A stretch of DNA of 64,000 nucleotides from Fibrobacter succinogenes. Lineage in GTDB: Bacteria; Fibrobacterota; Fibrobacteria; Fibrobacterales; Fibrobacteraceae. Position numbers and translations under genes: made by a program. The stretch covers positions 62,001 through 126,000 of the forward strand of contig CADCGB010000002.1 in assembly GCA_902800815.1 (NCBI GenBank). Reading direction: 5' to 3'. Below, piece after piece: positions 36,131 to 44,813 of this stretch; the first letter of the stretch is position 1; every line of letters begins with the position of its first letter. The notes beneath the pieces are model-generated. The model saw only the letters and a program-made list of their open reading frames with translations. It did no database searches and was not told the DNA's origin.

Positions 36131-37543
36131 CTAGTATATCAGTTTAAAATCATCCAACACGAGCGCCGAATTTTCGCCGCCGCGGAAATTTTGCGGAGCT
36201 AGATCTGCACCCAAAAGAACCCCGCAGCCAGACACGACATGAGCATAGGCCGAAGAAGCGAACATCACGTGTATCGAGACAACATCTTCGTCGCCAGTGC
36301 CGAGCGATAGGCCTTCCGCAACGGGATATTCGCCCGAAAGCAGCCCGAATGGGTCCTTGCCATAAGAAAGTTCAACCGTACGGGTCGTCATCTCCGTGCT
36401 TTCGCTATCCGAGAAGGCGCCGGTCGCGACCACCTTGCCGTTCTTGCCCACGAGCATCACGTACACGAGGCTCTTTTGCGGGTAGTCCGTAGACTTGTTC
36501 GCCACATGGCTATAGGAATACTTCACCGTGAATGCGGTCGGGCGTGCAGTAAACGGCCTGCCAAAAGTCATATCCTTTACTATGTAGGAATCGTCCGTAG
36601 AAGGAGTCCCGTCCGTATAGCCCTGCTCGTAAATATCGAGCGCGGTCTCGCCTGCATAGGAACCGGCAAAGTAGAAGCCGCTCGCCATTTTTCTGTCACC
36701 GTCAATTACCGCTAGGGAGCCTTCGATTTTGCGGGTTGTAATAGTCGCCATACCATCGCCAAAAGCAAGGTTCGCCTCGGAAGAAACCGTTATGGCCGCA
36801 GAGGTCTTCTTTGTCGCCATCGCATCGCTCGTGGTTGCCCAGAAATCGTTGCGGGCGCTAAAGTCGGAGCCAGGCAGTTGCGGTTCCTCACGTTCGCTGC
36901 TCGAGGATTCGTTTTTTTCACTGCTCGATGATTCTGCGGAAGAACTGGATTCGGAAACCTCACTCGACGAAGATGCATCCTCCGACGAACTCGAAGCAAT
37001 CTCGCTGCTCGAGGCAGGTGCAACAGAAGACGAGGAACTTTCCGCAGGCTCTTCGCTCGAGGAACTCGCCACCTTTTCACTACTGGAAGAAGCCTTCTCG
37101 GCTTCGCTCGAGGCAGGAACAACAGAAGACGAAGATTCCCCCTCGGGCAAGCTTATGGTCCAGACATCCACCACGCGGTTCGACTCGTCAAGCACGACAA
37201 GCCGGAGACCTTCCTCGCCTATCGCGAGCGTCGTGCCGGTACTTACCGGATTATCCCAGTCAATTTCAGGGTCCACCGGGTCGTCATCAAGCGCGAGGTA
37301 GCATTTTTTGCCGCCTAAGGCCGCAATGTTATCGACCGTAAAGGAATCTGTTCCCTCGGGGAGCACAATCGCATGCGATTCCAGGTCAATATCCGCATCG
37401 TCGATATTCTCGAAAAGTTCGGACAGGTTAGGAGCTGCAACCGGAGTTTCCACCTCATCGGAACAAGCCCACAGGCCAAGCGCCAGCGAGCACAGCGTAC
37501 CCGCGATAAGCGACTTCATTTTCCCGTGAATCTCGAACCGCAT
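36131..37543 (-). CDS. PCMD-domain lipoprotein (second of pair)
   Basis: 470-residue lipoprotein with lipobox LWAC (Cys27). Residues about 135-222 are a linker built of SSSS and SSE blocks. A PCMD-type C-terminal domain (about 226-470) has MTFGRPFTARPTAFTVKYSY and ends NSALVLDDFKLIY, the same architecture as the neighbouring protein but divergent in sequence. The start at 37543 has AGGGGA 5 nt upstream; an internal ATG at 37519 is a weaker alternative. It lies 9 bp after the beta-barrel gene and 10 bp before the other PCMD gene. Function is inferred only as surface glycan-related. Confidence 0.8.
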   Translation of the reverse strand: MRFEIHGKMKSLIAGTLCSLALGLWACSDEVETPVAAPNLSELFENIDDADIDLESHAIVLPEGTDSFTVDNIAALGGKKCYLALDDDPVDPEIDWDNPVSTGTTLAIGEEGLRLVVLDESNRVVDVWTISLPEGESSSSVVPASSEAEKASSSSEKVASSSSEEPAESSSSSVAPASSSEIASSSSEDASSSSEVSESSSSAESSSSEKNESSSSEREEPQLPGSDFSARNDFWATTSDAMATKKTSAAITVSSEANLAFGDGMATITTRKIEGSLAVIDGDRKMASGFYFAGSYAGETALDIYEQGYTDGTPSTDDSYIVKDMTFGRPFTARPTAFTVKYSYSHVANKSTDYPQKSLVYVMLVGKNGKVVATGAFSDSESTEMTTRTVELSYGKDPFGLLSGEYPVAEGLSLGTGDEDVVSIHVMFASSAYAHVVSGCGVLLGADLAPQNFRGGENSALVLDDFKLIY

Positions 37544-37552
37544 AGCAATCCC

Positions 37553-38512
37553 CTAGAAGAATGTCACCAGCGAGAAATCCAGCGCCAGGAGGTTTATGGT
37601 GAAATTCACGATGTTATACACAAAGCGGCTGTTCGTCTCGTCGTTCTCTTCCACATCGATAATGCTAGAACTCAGGCCCAGAAGGCCCACCGAGGTCTCG
37701 AACGCAAAGCGGTCCAGCACCATCACGCAGATACCCGGATTAAGCCCCGCCTTGATGGTCCATCCCCTGTTACGAGTCTTCTTCATGTCCTCGCCGTCAT
37801 CGGTCTGCGAAATGCCGTAAGAATACTCCACCGAAACGGAAGTCTCGTTGAAGAGGTAGAAAATGCGGGAATCCAGAACCTTCAGGTAGTTCTTCAGTAG
37901 CGGCTGCACAAAGAACCCGTTGCTCACGTACTTGCGGCGTTCCTTCACATCCATCAGGTCTTCAAGAATCGAGAAGTCGATATCGAACCACGTGCGCGAA
38001 TAGCCAGCACGCAGGCCGAGCGCCATCGCATCGCGGATAAAGTACCCGCCAAAGGCCTCGACCGTAAACGTGTAGCCGTAGGCCTCGTAAACATCGCCAA
38101 TGAGAATGTTCAGAGCATCGTCCTCGGTATTCGCCTGAATAAGCGAGAGCGTCGCTCCCGCATAGAAATGCCCCTTCGCAATCGACTCGTCCGGTTCTAT
38201 CGGGAACAGGGCATCCAGAATGCTAGACTTTTTCGCAGGTGCCGCAGAATCTGCCGTAAGCGGAACTGTCTCGGGGACCGTTACCGCAACAGGCGTTGCC
38301 TGGGCCGGTGTTTCCGCAACCGGAGTTTCAGCAACAGGGGCTTTCGCAACCTGATTTTCCTCAACCGAGGCTGTTTCTACCGATTCCGCCTCCGGCACAG
38401 CATTCTCTACCGCCGGTGAAGTTTCGGTCTGTACAGAATCCGGAGCCGCATCCTGCGCAAATGCGGGCAAAAAGGCAAAAAACAAGGAAATAACAAAGGC
38501 GGCTCTTCTCAT
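37553..38512 (-). CDS. Outer-membrane beta-barrel protein with Pro/Glu-rich stalk
   Basis: 319-residue exported protein: signal peptide (FVISLFFAFLPAFA/Q), then about 80 residues rich in Pro, Val, Glu and Ala (repeats of VAETP) and a beta-barrel of about 210 residues (GHFYAGATLSLIQ, GLRAGYSRTWFDIDF) ending LDFSLVTFF, an aromatic last strand. It is the first gene of the cluster with the two PCMD lipoproteins. No Shine-Dalgarno is visible; the upstream 100 bp hold a TATAAT about 17 nt before the start. The specific family is not recognised. Confidence 0.75.
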   Translation of the reverse strand: MRRAAFVISLFFAFLPAFAQDAAPDSVQTETSPAVENAVPEAESVETASVEENQVAKAPVAETPVAETPAQATPVAVTVPETVPLTADSAAPAKKSSILDALFPIEPDESIAKGHFYAGATLSLIQANTEDDALNILIGDVYEAYGYTFTVEAFGGYFIRDAMALGLRAGYSRTWFDIDFSILEDLMDVKERRKYVSNGFFVQPLLKNYLKVLDSRIFYLFNETSVSVEYSYGISQTDDGEDMKKTRNRGWTIKAGLNPGICVMVLDRFAFETSVGLLGLSSSIIDVEENDETNSRFVYNIVNFTINLLALDFSLVTFF

Positions 38513-38612
38513 ATACTTTAATTTACATTATTATAAAGCAATGAGGAACCGCCTACCAGGCACATGTGAGGAATTTCAACGTTTTTGAGGCCGCAAGGGC
38601 TTCAAGTTGGCT

Positions 38613-40139
38613 CTATTCCGCGTCCTTGACGCAGCGGAGCGCATAGCCCATGCGTTTATCGAAATCCTGGCTAGAAATATCGTGGTTAGAGACGTACCAG
38701 GTGACGGCACCCTGGGCGTTTACCTCGGATGATGTCCAGTAATGTGCGGCAGTCGCGCTCGCAAAGCTCTTGCCATAGCGGGTATCTACCTCCCCTGTCG
38801 GGATATCGATCAGTTCCTTTTCAAGACTGGAGGAATACTGACGCAAGTCATACCATTCCGAACTCGTCGGCACGTGGAATCCCTCGGGGCAAATCCCGCG
38901 AACAGGGGATTCCTCGTTACACCTATAGCCATAACCACATTCCGCAGCAGTCTTACCCATTGCGGCATGCCACAGGTACATGGCCCCGCGCGTCTTGCAG
39001 TTTTCCGGGTCGTCCTGCCAGCAGAAGGTCGCCCCTTCAAGCGCAGGCGTTTCCGTACTGTCGGTATACCTCAAGTTTTCTGCCATCCAGACCTGCGTAC
39101 CGACTTTCATCACGCTATAGACTTCGCCATCGCGCACATCCGTAATAGTTTCCAAGTCATCCAGGGTCACACTCGAAGAGGAGACTTCGGAAGAAGAGCT
39201 TTCCACAGATGAACTTGAACTTTCCACGGACGAACTTGAAATTTCACTTGAACTGCTAGAGGATTCACCGGAAACAACCGTTTTTTCAACCTTCACCTCG
39301 CCCGGATCAGCCACGCAACGGAGCGCGTAGCCATAATCCTTGCTGTAGCTCTGGCTCTTGAACGATGTTTCGGAACCGCAGCGGTAGAACTCATACGCAG
39401 CCAGGGAATTCGCCTGCGATGCAGTCCAGTAGCGGGCGCAATTGTCCATCTTCGCATAATCCCCGTGTTCACCCGTCGGTGCAGAGGTAAAGCCCGTCTC
39501 CGCATTGAGCGAAATGTTCAAGCGGGTCGCATTAGACTGGAGCGTATCCCATTCCGCCTTCTTAGGCACATGGAAACCTTCCGGGCAAATTCCCCTATGC
39601 GGGTAGAGAATACCGCAGAAATCCTCCGCACAGCCCAAGTCATTTACCACAGCGGCAAAATCATACACGTATCCGTTCTGCCGGCAATAGCCTTCCTCGC
39701 CAACACACCAGCTATGCTTTGCAAGCAACGAATTCGCATCGGCATCGTGGTACCTCAGATTTTCCGCCATCCAGACCTGCGTGCCGATTTTCACCACGCG
39801 GTAAACCTCGCCATCGCGCTTGTCGATAATGGTATTGAGGGTCTCGTCACTCAAGAAGGATTCCTCTTCAGGTATAGAGGAGTCCACCCCGGAAGATGGC
39901 GAATTTATGGTAGACGACGAGTTTATAGATGACGAAGAATTTGTAGAAGAAATGCGCTCGCTCGAAGAACTTTTTGCGCCACCCTTCCCGGAAGAGGACA
40001 CGGGGCCGGCACGATTGTAGCCCGTGTAGTCATCATCCTCGGGCGACATCAAGCCCGAAGAGCCTCCATCACAGGCCATAAGCGCAAGCACCCCGCAGGC
40101 AATAGCCGCTAGCAGCACCGGCAAAAAGATTCTACGCAT
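38613..40139 (-). CDS. Lipoprotein with two FISUMP domains
   Basis: 508-residue lipoprotein with lipobox LMAC (Cys23). A Ser/Asn-rich linker runs to about residue 95. Two FISUMP domains start near residues 103 and 325, each with I-x-D-x-R-D-G-E-V-Y, GTQVWMAENLRY, RGICPEGFHVP and a terminal GYALRCV. A second SSSS linker (about 290-320) joins the domains. AGGAG lies about 7 nt before the ATG. It is a paralogue of the gene at 8861-10324. The domain function is unknown; a surface location is inferred. Confidence 0.88.
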   Translation of the reverse strand: MRRIFLPVLLAAIACGVLALMACDGGSSGLMSPEDDDYTGYNRAGPVSSSGKGGAKSSSSERISSTNSSSSINSSSTINSPSSGVDSSIPEEESFLSDETLNTIIDKRDGEVYRVVKIGTQVWMAENLRYHDADANSLLAKHSWCVGEEGYCRQNGYVYDFAAVVNDLGCAEDFCGILYPHRGICPEGFHVPKKAEWDTLQSNATRLNISLNAETGFTSAPTGEHGDYAKMDNCARYWTASQANSLAAYEFYRCGSETSFKSQSYSKDYGYALRCVADPGEVKVEKTVVSGESSSSSSEISSSSVESSSSSVESSSSEVSSSSVTLDDLETITDVRDGEVYSVMKVGTQVWMAENLRYTDSTETPALEGATFCWQDDPENCKTRGAMYLWHAAMGKTAAECGYGYRCNEESPVRGICPEGFHVPTSSEWYDLRQYSSSLEKELIDIPTGEVDTRYGKSFASATAAHYWTSSEVNAQGAVTWYVSNHDISSQDFDKRMGYALRCVKDAE

Positions 40140-40195
40140 TCAAATTCTCCTTTCTCTATTACGCCCACAATATACATTTTTGATTCCGGACGAGG

Positions 40196-40786
40196 CTACT
40201 TTTTCTTAAATCTCAGATAAAGACCCTCAATTTCGGAACGAAATGCCTTGAACAGGGTCAAGCCATCCAGCGCATCGGAAAAATACTCCACTTCCAGCGA
40301 CTTGGGCGCATCCACATCCGCATTTTCCATGTCACTTGTCATTTGTATGTAATTCGTGGGGTCCGCCACTACCACGACAAGCATCGTCCAGTCTGCACCC
40401 GCAGGCATCGAGAACTCCGTAACAAAATCGAGGACGAGTTTCCCCTTGACCATACTCGCCTTGAAATCCCTTATGCGCTTCGCACTCAGGAAATTCGACC
40501 CTGCCTGTACGTAATTGTAGTAGTTACTCTTTTCTATGGGGCCAAGAATTGCGGTCTGCAGCGAAGATAGTTCGCCTGCAGAAATCTTCCCGTCGCCATC
40601 CTTGTCCACCGAAGAAAGCATCGCGATACTGTAGGCCTCGTCGTACGTCCAGTGGTTTTCAATGCCGACAAAACCGGTCGCATCGTAGAGGACCTTCACC
40701 TTGACATCGGCAAATACGTGCGGATGCGCAAACGCCTGTGCCGCAAATATGGGCACAAGTATCAGGAATAGTAACAATCCGCGCAT
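40196..40786 (-). CDS. DUF1007 family exported protein with EF-hand
   Basis: 196-residue exported protein with a signal peptide (LLLFLILVPIFAAQAFA/H). The mature N-terminus HPHVFADVKVKVLYD and IENHWTYDEAYS are DUF1007 signatures, and a canonical EF-hand loop DKDGDGKISAGEL (near residues 80-92) predicts calcium binding, as in other members. DUF1007 proteins often occur beside metal or sulfur-compound transporters; none is present here. The start at 40786 gives a compact signal peptide. It lies 13 bp after the PEGA protein gene, so the two are probably one transcript. Confidence 0.85.
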   Translation of the reverse strand: MRGLLLFLILVPIFAAQAFAHPHVFADVKVKVLYDATGFVGIENHWTYDEAYSIAMLSSVDKDGDGKISAGELSSLQTAILGPIEKSNYYNYVQAGSNFLSAKRIRDFKASMVKGKLVLDFVTEFSMPAGADWTMLVVVVADPTNYIQMTSDMENADVDAPKSLEVEYFSDALDGLTLFKAFRSEIEGLYLRFKKK

Positions 40787-40799
40787 GGGAACGCCCCCG

Positions 40800-42401
40800 C
40801 TAGAAGGCAAATACGACACCCGCCACGAGGAGGCCCGCACCGATTGCACCGAGGCCTATGCCTATCGCCGCCTTCGTGTCACCGGACTTGTTCAGGTCGT
40901 GGTTATCCTTGATCAGGCGTTGAGCCTTCTCGCTGTCGAACACCGAGCGGTTGTATTCGTGCTTCTTGTCGGCCGCATCGCTCCAGTTGCGTTCGGCTAG
41001 GTACCAGAGTACCCCGCCCGCAAGGATCGGCGCAATGGAGCTCCACAGGAGCACCTTGCCCACACGGCGGTCGCTACGCTTCTGGTTGAATTCCCTCTGG
41101 CCCTGGATGTACTCGATATCGTCTATCGCCTGCAGTTCCACGTTAATGAAGTTCGGCATGAAGGCCTTAATCTCGGTGGTAATGGAGGTATCGCGATAGC
41201 CCACCTTGCGGAAGAACAACTGCATCTGCGCCTGCGGCTTTACGTCGTCGACGATAAGGTCGGTCACGTAGTCGGGGAAGCGGTTCACCGTAGGCTCCTC
41301 GCCCACATAGACTTCGACCGCTTCTGGGTTCGTGCTGAGCGTTATCCTCGTGGAGGGGCGCTGCACGGGGATTTCCACCTTGTTCAGGCTATCCGCATTG
41401 ATCTTCACGGTGGCAGAGCCCCACCATTCCACATCGCGCAGGACCTTCATCACGGAAATCGTGTACTTGCCCGGCTTGATGTTCTTGATGGTATCAGGCG
41501 CCACCTGTTTGAGCGCAATCCCGTTCACAAACAGCGAGCACGCCTCCGGATTCGAGGTCACGAGCAGGTTCGCCTTTCCGGGAGGGTACAGTTCCATTTC
41601 CTCTTCCTCGTCCTTCACGACGGGCACCACGTAGTTCGAGAGCGAAAGGTCGATCATCACCTTGTCCTCGAGGTTGTACAGGCGCTTGAGGTCAAGCCTG
41701 AAAATCTTGATATACGGGTTCTCGACCACGTTCGCAAGGCTATCCTGGATTTCACGTTCGCGGATTTCGGCCTCGACCTTCGCGACCTCTTCCATCTTGA
41801 GGCGCTTTTCCTCCTTCTCGAGAGCGGCCTCCAGGTCGTCCTCGGCATCGGCAGCAATCTCGGCTGCCTTCGCGGCCTCGGCAGCGGCAATGGAATCGGC
41901 AATTGCGGCAGAATCGGACTTGGCGGCAAGGGAATCCTTCACCGCATCGGTCATAATGACCTCGGCAGGCTTCTGCGGTTCAGGCTTGTCATCGTCCTCG
42001 AATTCATCCTCTTCCTCGACCTTCTGGCCGTTGCTTTCCTGGAGCGCAACCGCCTCCTCGTCGCGGATTTCTTCCAGCACCTTCTGGGCGGCATCATCCG
42101 GGGCACGCAGGTAGACGGTATCCTTCTCAATCTTCACGAAAATGGCTTCCTGTTCCACGGAATCGCCCACAAGGAAATAGCGGACGGGCACCTCGCGGGT
42201 CGTAGCCGTATCGGCGGGGTTCACGACAGCAGCCTTCGGGGCCGGTGCAGCAGGGGCCGGAGTAACAGCGGGAGCGGGTGCAGGAGCCGAGGCTACCGCC
42301 GGAGCGGCCTCAGGCGCCGGGGCATCCTGTGCAAAGGGTACGGAAAAACACGTCGCACAAAGTACGACCAAAAACACGAAAGAACTTATTCGTTTCTGCA
42401 T
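40800..42401 (-). CDS. PEGA-domain exported protein
   Basis: 533 residues. A signal peptide (CATCFSVPFA/Q) is followed by an Ala/Pro-rich stretch (25-60), an acidic segment and a long charged helix likely to be a coiled coil (about 165-225: AEDDLEAALEKEEKRLKMEE). Two PEGA-type beta repeats follow (NLLVTSNPEACSLFVNGIALK at about 285 and ITLSTNPEAVEVYVGEE at about 350). The C-terminus has two hydrophobic segments (VLLWSSIAPILAGGVLWYLA and IGIGLGAIGAGLLVAGVVFAF), so it is probably membrane-attached at that end. A TATATC box 8 nt before the ATG may give a very short leader. Function unknown; PEGA repeats often belong to envelope proteins. Confidence 0.8.
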   Translation of the reverse strand: MQKRISSFVFLVVLCATCFSVPFAQDAPAPEAAPAVASAPAPAPAVTPAPAAPAPKAAVVNPADTATTREVPVRYFLVGDSVEQEAIFVKIEKDTVYLRAPDDAAQKVLEEIRDEEAVALQESNGQKVEEEDEFEDDDKPEPQKPAEVIMTDAVKDSLAAKSDSAAIADSIAAAEAAKAAEIAADAEDDLEAALEKEEKRLKMEEVAKVEAEIREREIQDSLANVVENPYIKIFRLDLKRLYNLEDKVMIDLSLSNYVVPVVKDEEEEMELYPPGKANLLVTSNPEACSLFVNGIALKQVAPDTIKNIKPGKYTISVMKVLRDVEWWGSATVKINADSLNKVEIPVQRPSTRITLSTNPEAVEVYVGEEPTVNRFPDYVTDLIVDDVKPQAQMQLFFRKVGYRDTSITTEIKAFMPNFINVELQAIDDIEYIQGQREFNQKRSDRRVGKVLLWSSIAPILAGGVLWYLAERNWSDAADKKHEYNRSVFDSEKAQRLIKDNHDLNKSGDTKAAIGIGLGAIGAGLLVAGVVFAF

Positions 42402-42457
42402 ACCCTAAAGATATATTATTTGGCCCCTAGTAGTTAGCCAATAGTCGTTATTTCTGG

Positions 42458-43222
42458 TTAATGGTCGCCTTTCACAAGTCGGGCGCAGTATATGGGGCCA
42501 CAGCCGTTGCACCTGTCGGGCAATATGTGCACCCCGCATTCGGTGCGGTCCGCCCCCTCGGGGAGGTTTTCGAGCGGTTCCACCCGCATCGCGGGCCTCT
42601 TTTTCAGAATGCGCTTCACCACGTCGTCGTTTTCCATGGGCGAAAGCGCACAGGTGCCGTACACGAGCGTGCCACCCGGCTTCAGGGCATCAATGGCAGA
42701 GGCCAAGAGCCCGCCCTGTTCTACCGCAAGGCGCTTCACCCGCTTTACCGACCACACCTTGAGATGTTCCGGCGAGTTGAGCACATGCCTGTCCGACGAG
42801 CAGGGGGCATCAAGCAGAATCTTGTCGAAACTCTCCTTCCGGTGAAGCCCGAACTTCATGCCGTCGTAACCCGAGACGGTCACAATCTGCCGCCAGTCTG
42901 CCGGCAGGGAATTCTCGATAACATGCGAAAGGCGCAGTCTCCGGTCCGGAGAGCGGTCGTTACTCTGCAAAAAACCGTTTCCCTTGAGCATCGAGGCTAT
43001 CACGAGCGTCTTGCCACCGGGTGCGGCGCACATGTCGAGCACACTATCGCCGGGGCATACCCCGAGGGCGCGAGCGGCAAACACCGAGGCCTCGTCCAGG
43101 TAATACGGTTCGAGCCCTTCGCCAAACTGGAGCTGCACGGCACGGCCCTCGCCCTTCAGGGATTCAAGGAGGGTTGGCCAGCGTTCGCCAAACAGGTCTG
43201 TGAAGTAGTCGAAGAATTCCAT
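42458..43222 (-). CDS. RsmB/NOP-family RNA m5C methyltransferase
   Basis: 254-residue SAM-dependent RNA cytosine-C5 methyltransferase. The SAM-binding block VLDMCAAPGGKTL is near residue 61. Catalytic motif IV DAPCSSDRH is near 138, and motif VI YGTCALSP near 192 carries the second Cys. It has no N-terminal NusB-like or PUA domain, so it is shorter than RsmB or RsmF and closer to a NOP2/Sun core enzyme; the target RNA is not assignable. I use ATG 43222; a TTG at 43237 is in frame but sits at the end of the tRNA terminator. Confidence 0.88.
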   Translation of the reverse strand: MEFFDYFTDLFGERWPTLLESLKGEGRAVQLQFGEGLEPYYLDEASVFAARALGVCPGDSVLDMCAAPGGKTLVIASMLKGNGFLQSNDRSPDRRLRLSHVIENSLPADWRQIVTVSGYDGMKFGLHRKESFDKILLDAPCSSDRHVLNSPEHLKVWSVKRVKRLAVEQGGLLASAIDALKPGGTLVYGTCALSPMENDDVVKRILKKRPAMRVEPLENLPEGADRTECGVHILPDRCNGCGPIYCARLVKGDH

Positions 43223-43240
43223 ACTCGTCGTTTTCAAGAT

Positions 43241-43280
43241 AAAAAAAACTCTCTGCTCAGGGGTATGAACAAAGAGTTTT
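43241..43280 (-). terminator. Terminator of tRNA-Gln
   Basis: On the minus strand a 12-bp stem (AACTCTTTGTTC / GAGCAGAGAGTT, with two G-U pairs) and an 8-nt loop are followed directly by TTTTTT. It begins just after the tRNA 3' end. Confidence 0.8.
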
Positions 43281-43282
43281 CG

Positions 43283-43353
43283 TTGAGCTACCAGGATTCG
43301 AACCTAGACAAACAGAGTCAGAATCTGTTGTGCTACCATTACACCATAGCTCA
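43283..43353 (-). tRNA. tRNA-Gln (anticodon CUG)
   Basis: A 71-nt cloverleaf reads on the minus strand. The acceptor stem TGAGCTA / TAGCTCA is perfect with discriminator A. The D arm is GTGTAATGGTAGCAC. The anticodon stem ACAGA / TCTGT encloses loop TTCTGAC, giving anticodon CTG. The T arm is CTAGG / CCTGG around TTCGAAT. The CCA end is not encoded (ACG). It lies between the TIGR02147-linked lipoprotein and the methyltransferase and has its own terminator. GlnS at 10431 would charge it. Confidence 0.95.
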
Positions 43354-43406
43354 GTGTGGGCACAACTTTAGAAAAAATTCTTCCGTCGTGCAAGGGGTAA
43401 CCCCAA

Positions 43407-44813
43407 TTATTTTGCAGATTTCGGCAATGTCGGCGGGGTGTAGGTCATTCCCTGCCACTCAAGGTCGTCGCCCGTGGGCAGGTTCACGAAAGTGCTCACC
43501 ACGTATTCATCGAGCGGGGTTTCCGCCTCCTGCAGGGTCGAAATCACCTTCGTATCGCCGGAATAGAGCAGCAGTTCCTGCTTGCCCGCCGGTATCTCCT
43601 TGATTTTCAACGAGTTGCAGGTCACAGCACGTACAAAGTGCGCCGTACCCTTAGCGCCCACCACCACGCTATTCACCATGCAGTTGCTAGACTGCGTGGA
43701 ATCGCGCTGGTCAATCACCAGGGCAATCGTGCTGATCAGCCCGGACTGCGGGAGGAGGCTCGCCTTACCGATATCGAGAGTATCCTTCAGCGATTCCACC
43801 TCGGATACCTTCACGTAACGGCTCAAGCCCATCTTGCTCGTCTTGACGGAATCGCCCAGCCTGTATTCCACGCGGAAACTGTCGTAGGCAACCGTATCGG
43901 GAACCGGCAACCACCAGCGGCCCGTACTGTCGGTAACGGTCTGCGCCACAAAGTCAGAGGAATCTCCCTCGAACTCGAACCCGTAGATGTCGGTCACCGC
44001 CATGACTTCGATGCCAGCACAGGACTTTGCAGAAGAACATTCGACCGACCCCGAAATGCGGCGCAGGTCCTCGGGTTCCTCAACAGGCACATCCTTCATG
44101 AGGCTATCCACATCGGCTGTCGTGCTCCAGATGAACGGGCCCGCATCAAGCGTATCGCCCGCCTTCACCTCGATAGAATCCATATCCCACAGGCGGTAGA
44201 TGAGGCTATCGGCAATGCCCTTGTCCTGGAGCTTCGCCACGATCTGCGGGTCGCCCGGGCAGAACCCGAACCACCACGTACCAGCAGGAATCATCATCCT
44301 GAACGAGTCACCCGCGAACACGCTCTGCGAGAACGGCATGCCCGGCATATAGACCGTAAAGTGCGACCCGACCGCCACCGCCGGACTATCCGGTTCGGCA
44401 TAGTACATCACGCTCTCGAAGAACGCCGCCTTCTCAAGCTTGATGGTATCCAGATCCTTGGAATCGTGCTGGACGCGCGGCAGGTAGGAGATTTCTTCGG
44501 CGTCCTCATCGATAACCGCCAGCTGGAACGTATCGGCAACCGCGGAATCGAACGCGAACACGCCCGCCGTATCCGTACGCACCTCAATATACTCGGGCAC
44601 GACGGCCACATCCTTCGAGGAATAGACCTTCGACATACGGACAGCGGCAGCGGCAGCGAGCGTACCGTCGGAACGCTTCACCGTACCCGTCACCGAGGCC
44701 GAGGCGGTCATCATATTTTCAGTATCGGTAGCTGTCCCCGAAAGCTTTTCGCTATCGGAACATGCAAAAAACAGGGCACTGCAGGCAAGAGTCAAGGTCA
44801 AGGCGTACTTCAT
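43407..44813 (-). CDS. Lipoprotein with carboxypeptidase-regulatory-like repeats
   Basis: 468-residue lipoprotein with lipobox FFAC (Cys18). It carries two beta-sandwich modules of the carboxypeptidase-regulatory (CarboxypepD_reg / Cna-B-like) type: ASVTGTVKRSDGTLAAAAAVRM with VRTDTAGVFAFDS near 40-100, and ISGSVECSSAKSCAGIEVMAV with VTDSTGRWWLPVPD near 250-305. The rest has no recognisable domain. Its start overlaps the stop of the TIGR02147 gene by 4 bp (ATGA), so the two are translationally coupled. The pairing suggests the lipoprotein acts with, or is controlled by, that regulator. Confidence 0.8.
   Translation of the reverse strand: MKYALTLTLACSALFFACSDSEKLSGTATDTENMMTASASVTGTVKRSDGTLAAAAAVRMSKVYSSKDVAVVPEYIEVRTDTAGVFAFDSAVADTFQLAVIDEDAEEISYLPRVQHDSKDLDTIKLEKAAFFESVMYYAEPDSPAVAVGSHFTVYMPGMPFSQSVFAGDSFRMMIPAGTWWFGFCPGDPQIVAKLQDKGIADSLIYRLWDMDSIEVKAGDTLDAGPFIWSTTADVDSLMKDVPVEEPEDLRRISGSVECSSAKSCAGIEVMAVTDIYGFEFEGDSSDFVAQTVTDSTGRWWLPVPDTVAYDSFRVEYRLGDSVKTSKMGLSRYVKVSEVESLKDTLDIGKASLLPQSGLISTIALVIDQRDSTQSSNCMVNSVVVGAKGTAHFVRAVTCNSLKIKEIPAGKQELLLYSGDTKVISTLQEAETPLDEYVVSTFVNLPTGDDLEWQGMTYTPPTLPKSAK

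Noticed and set aside
36890-37130. CRISPR-like or tandem DNA repeats
   Set aside because: These short repeats encode the poly-Ser linker (SSSS, SSE) of a lipoprotein; repeat length and spacing are irregular.
43223-43237. TTG start at 43237 for the methyltransferase
   Set aside because: It lies at the end of the tRNA terminator T-run; the ATG at 43222 begins the conserved protein just as well.
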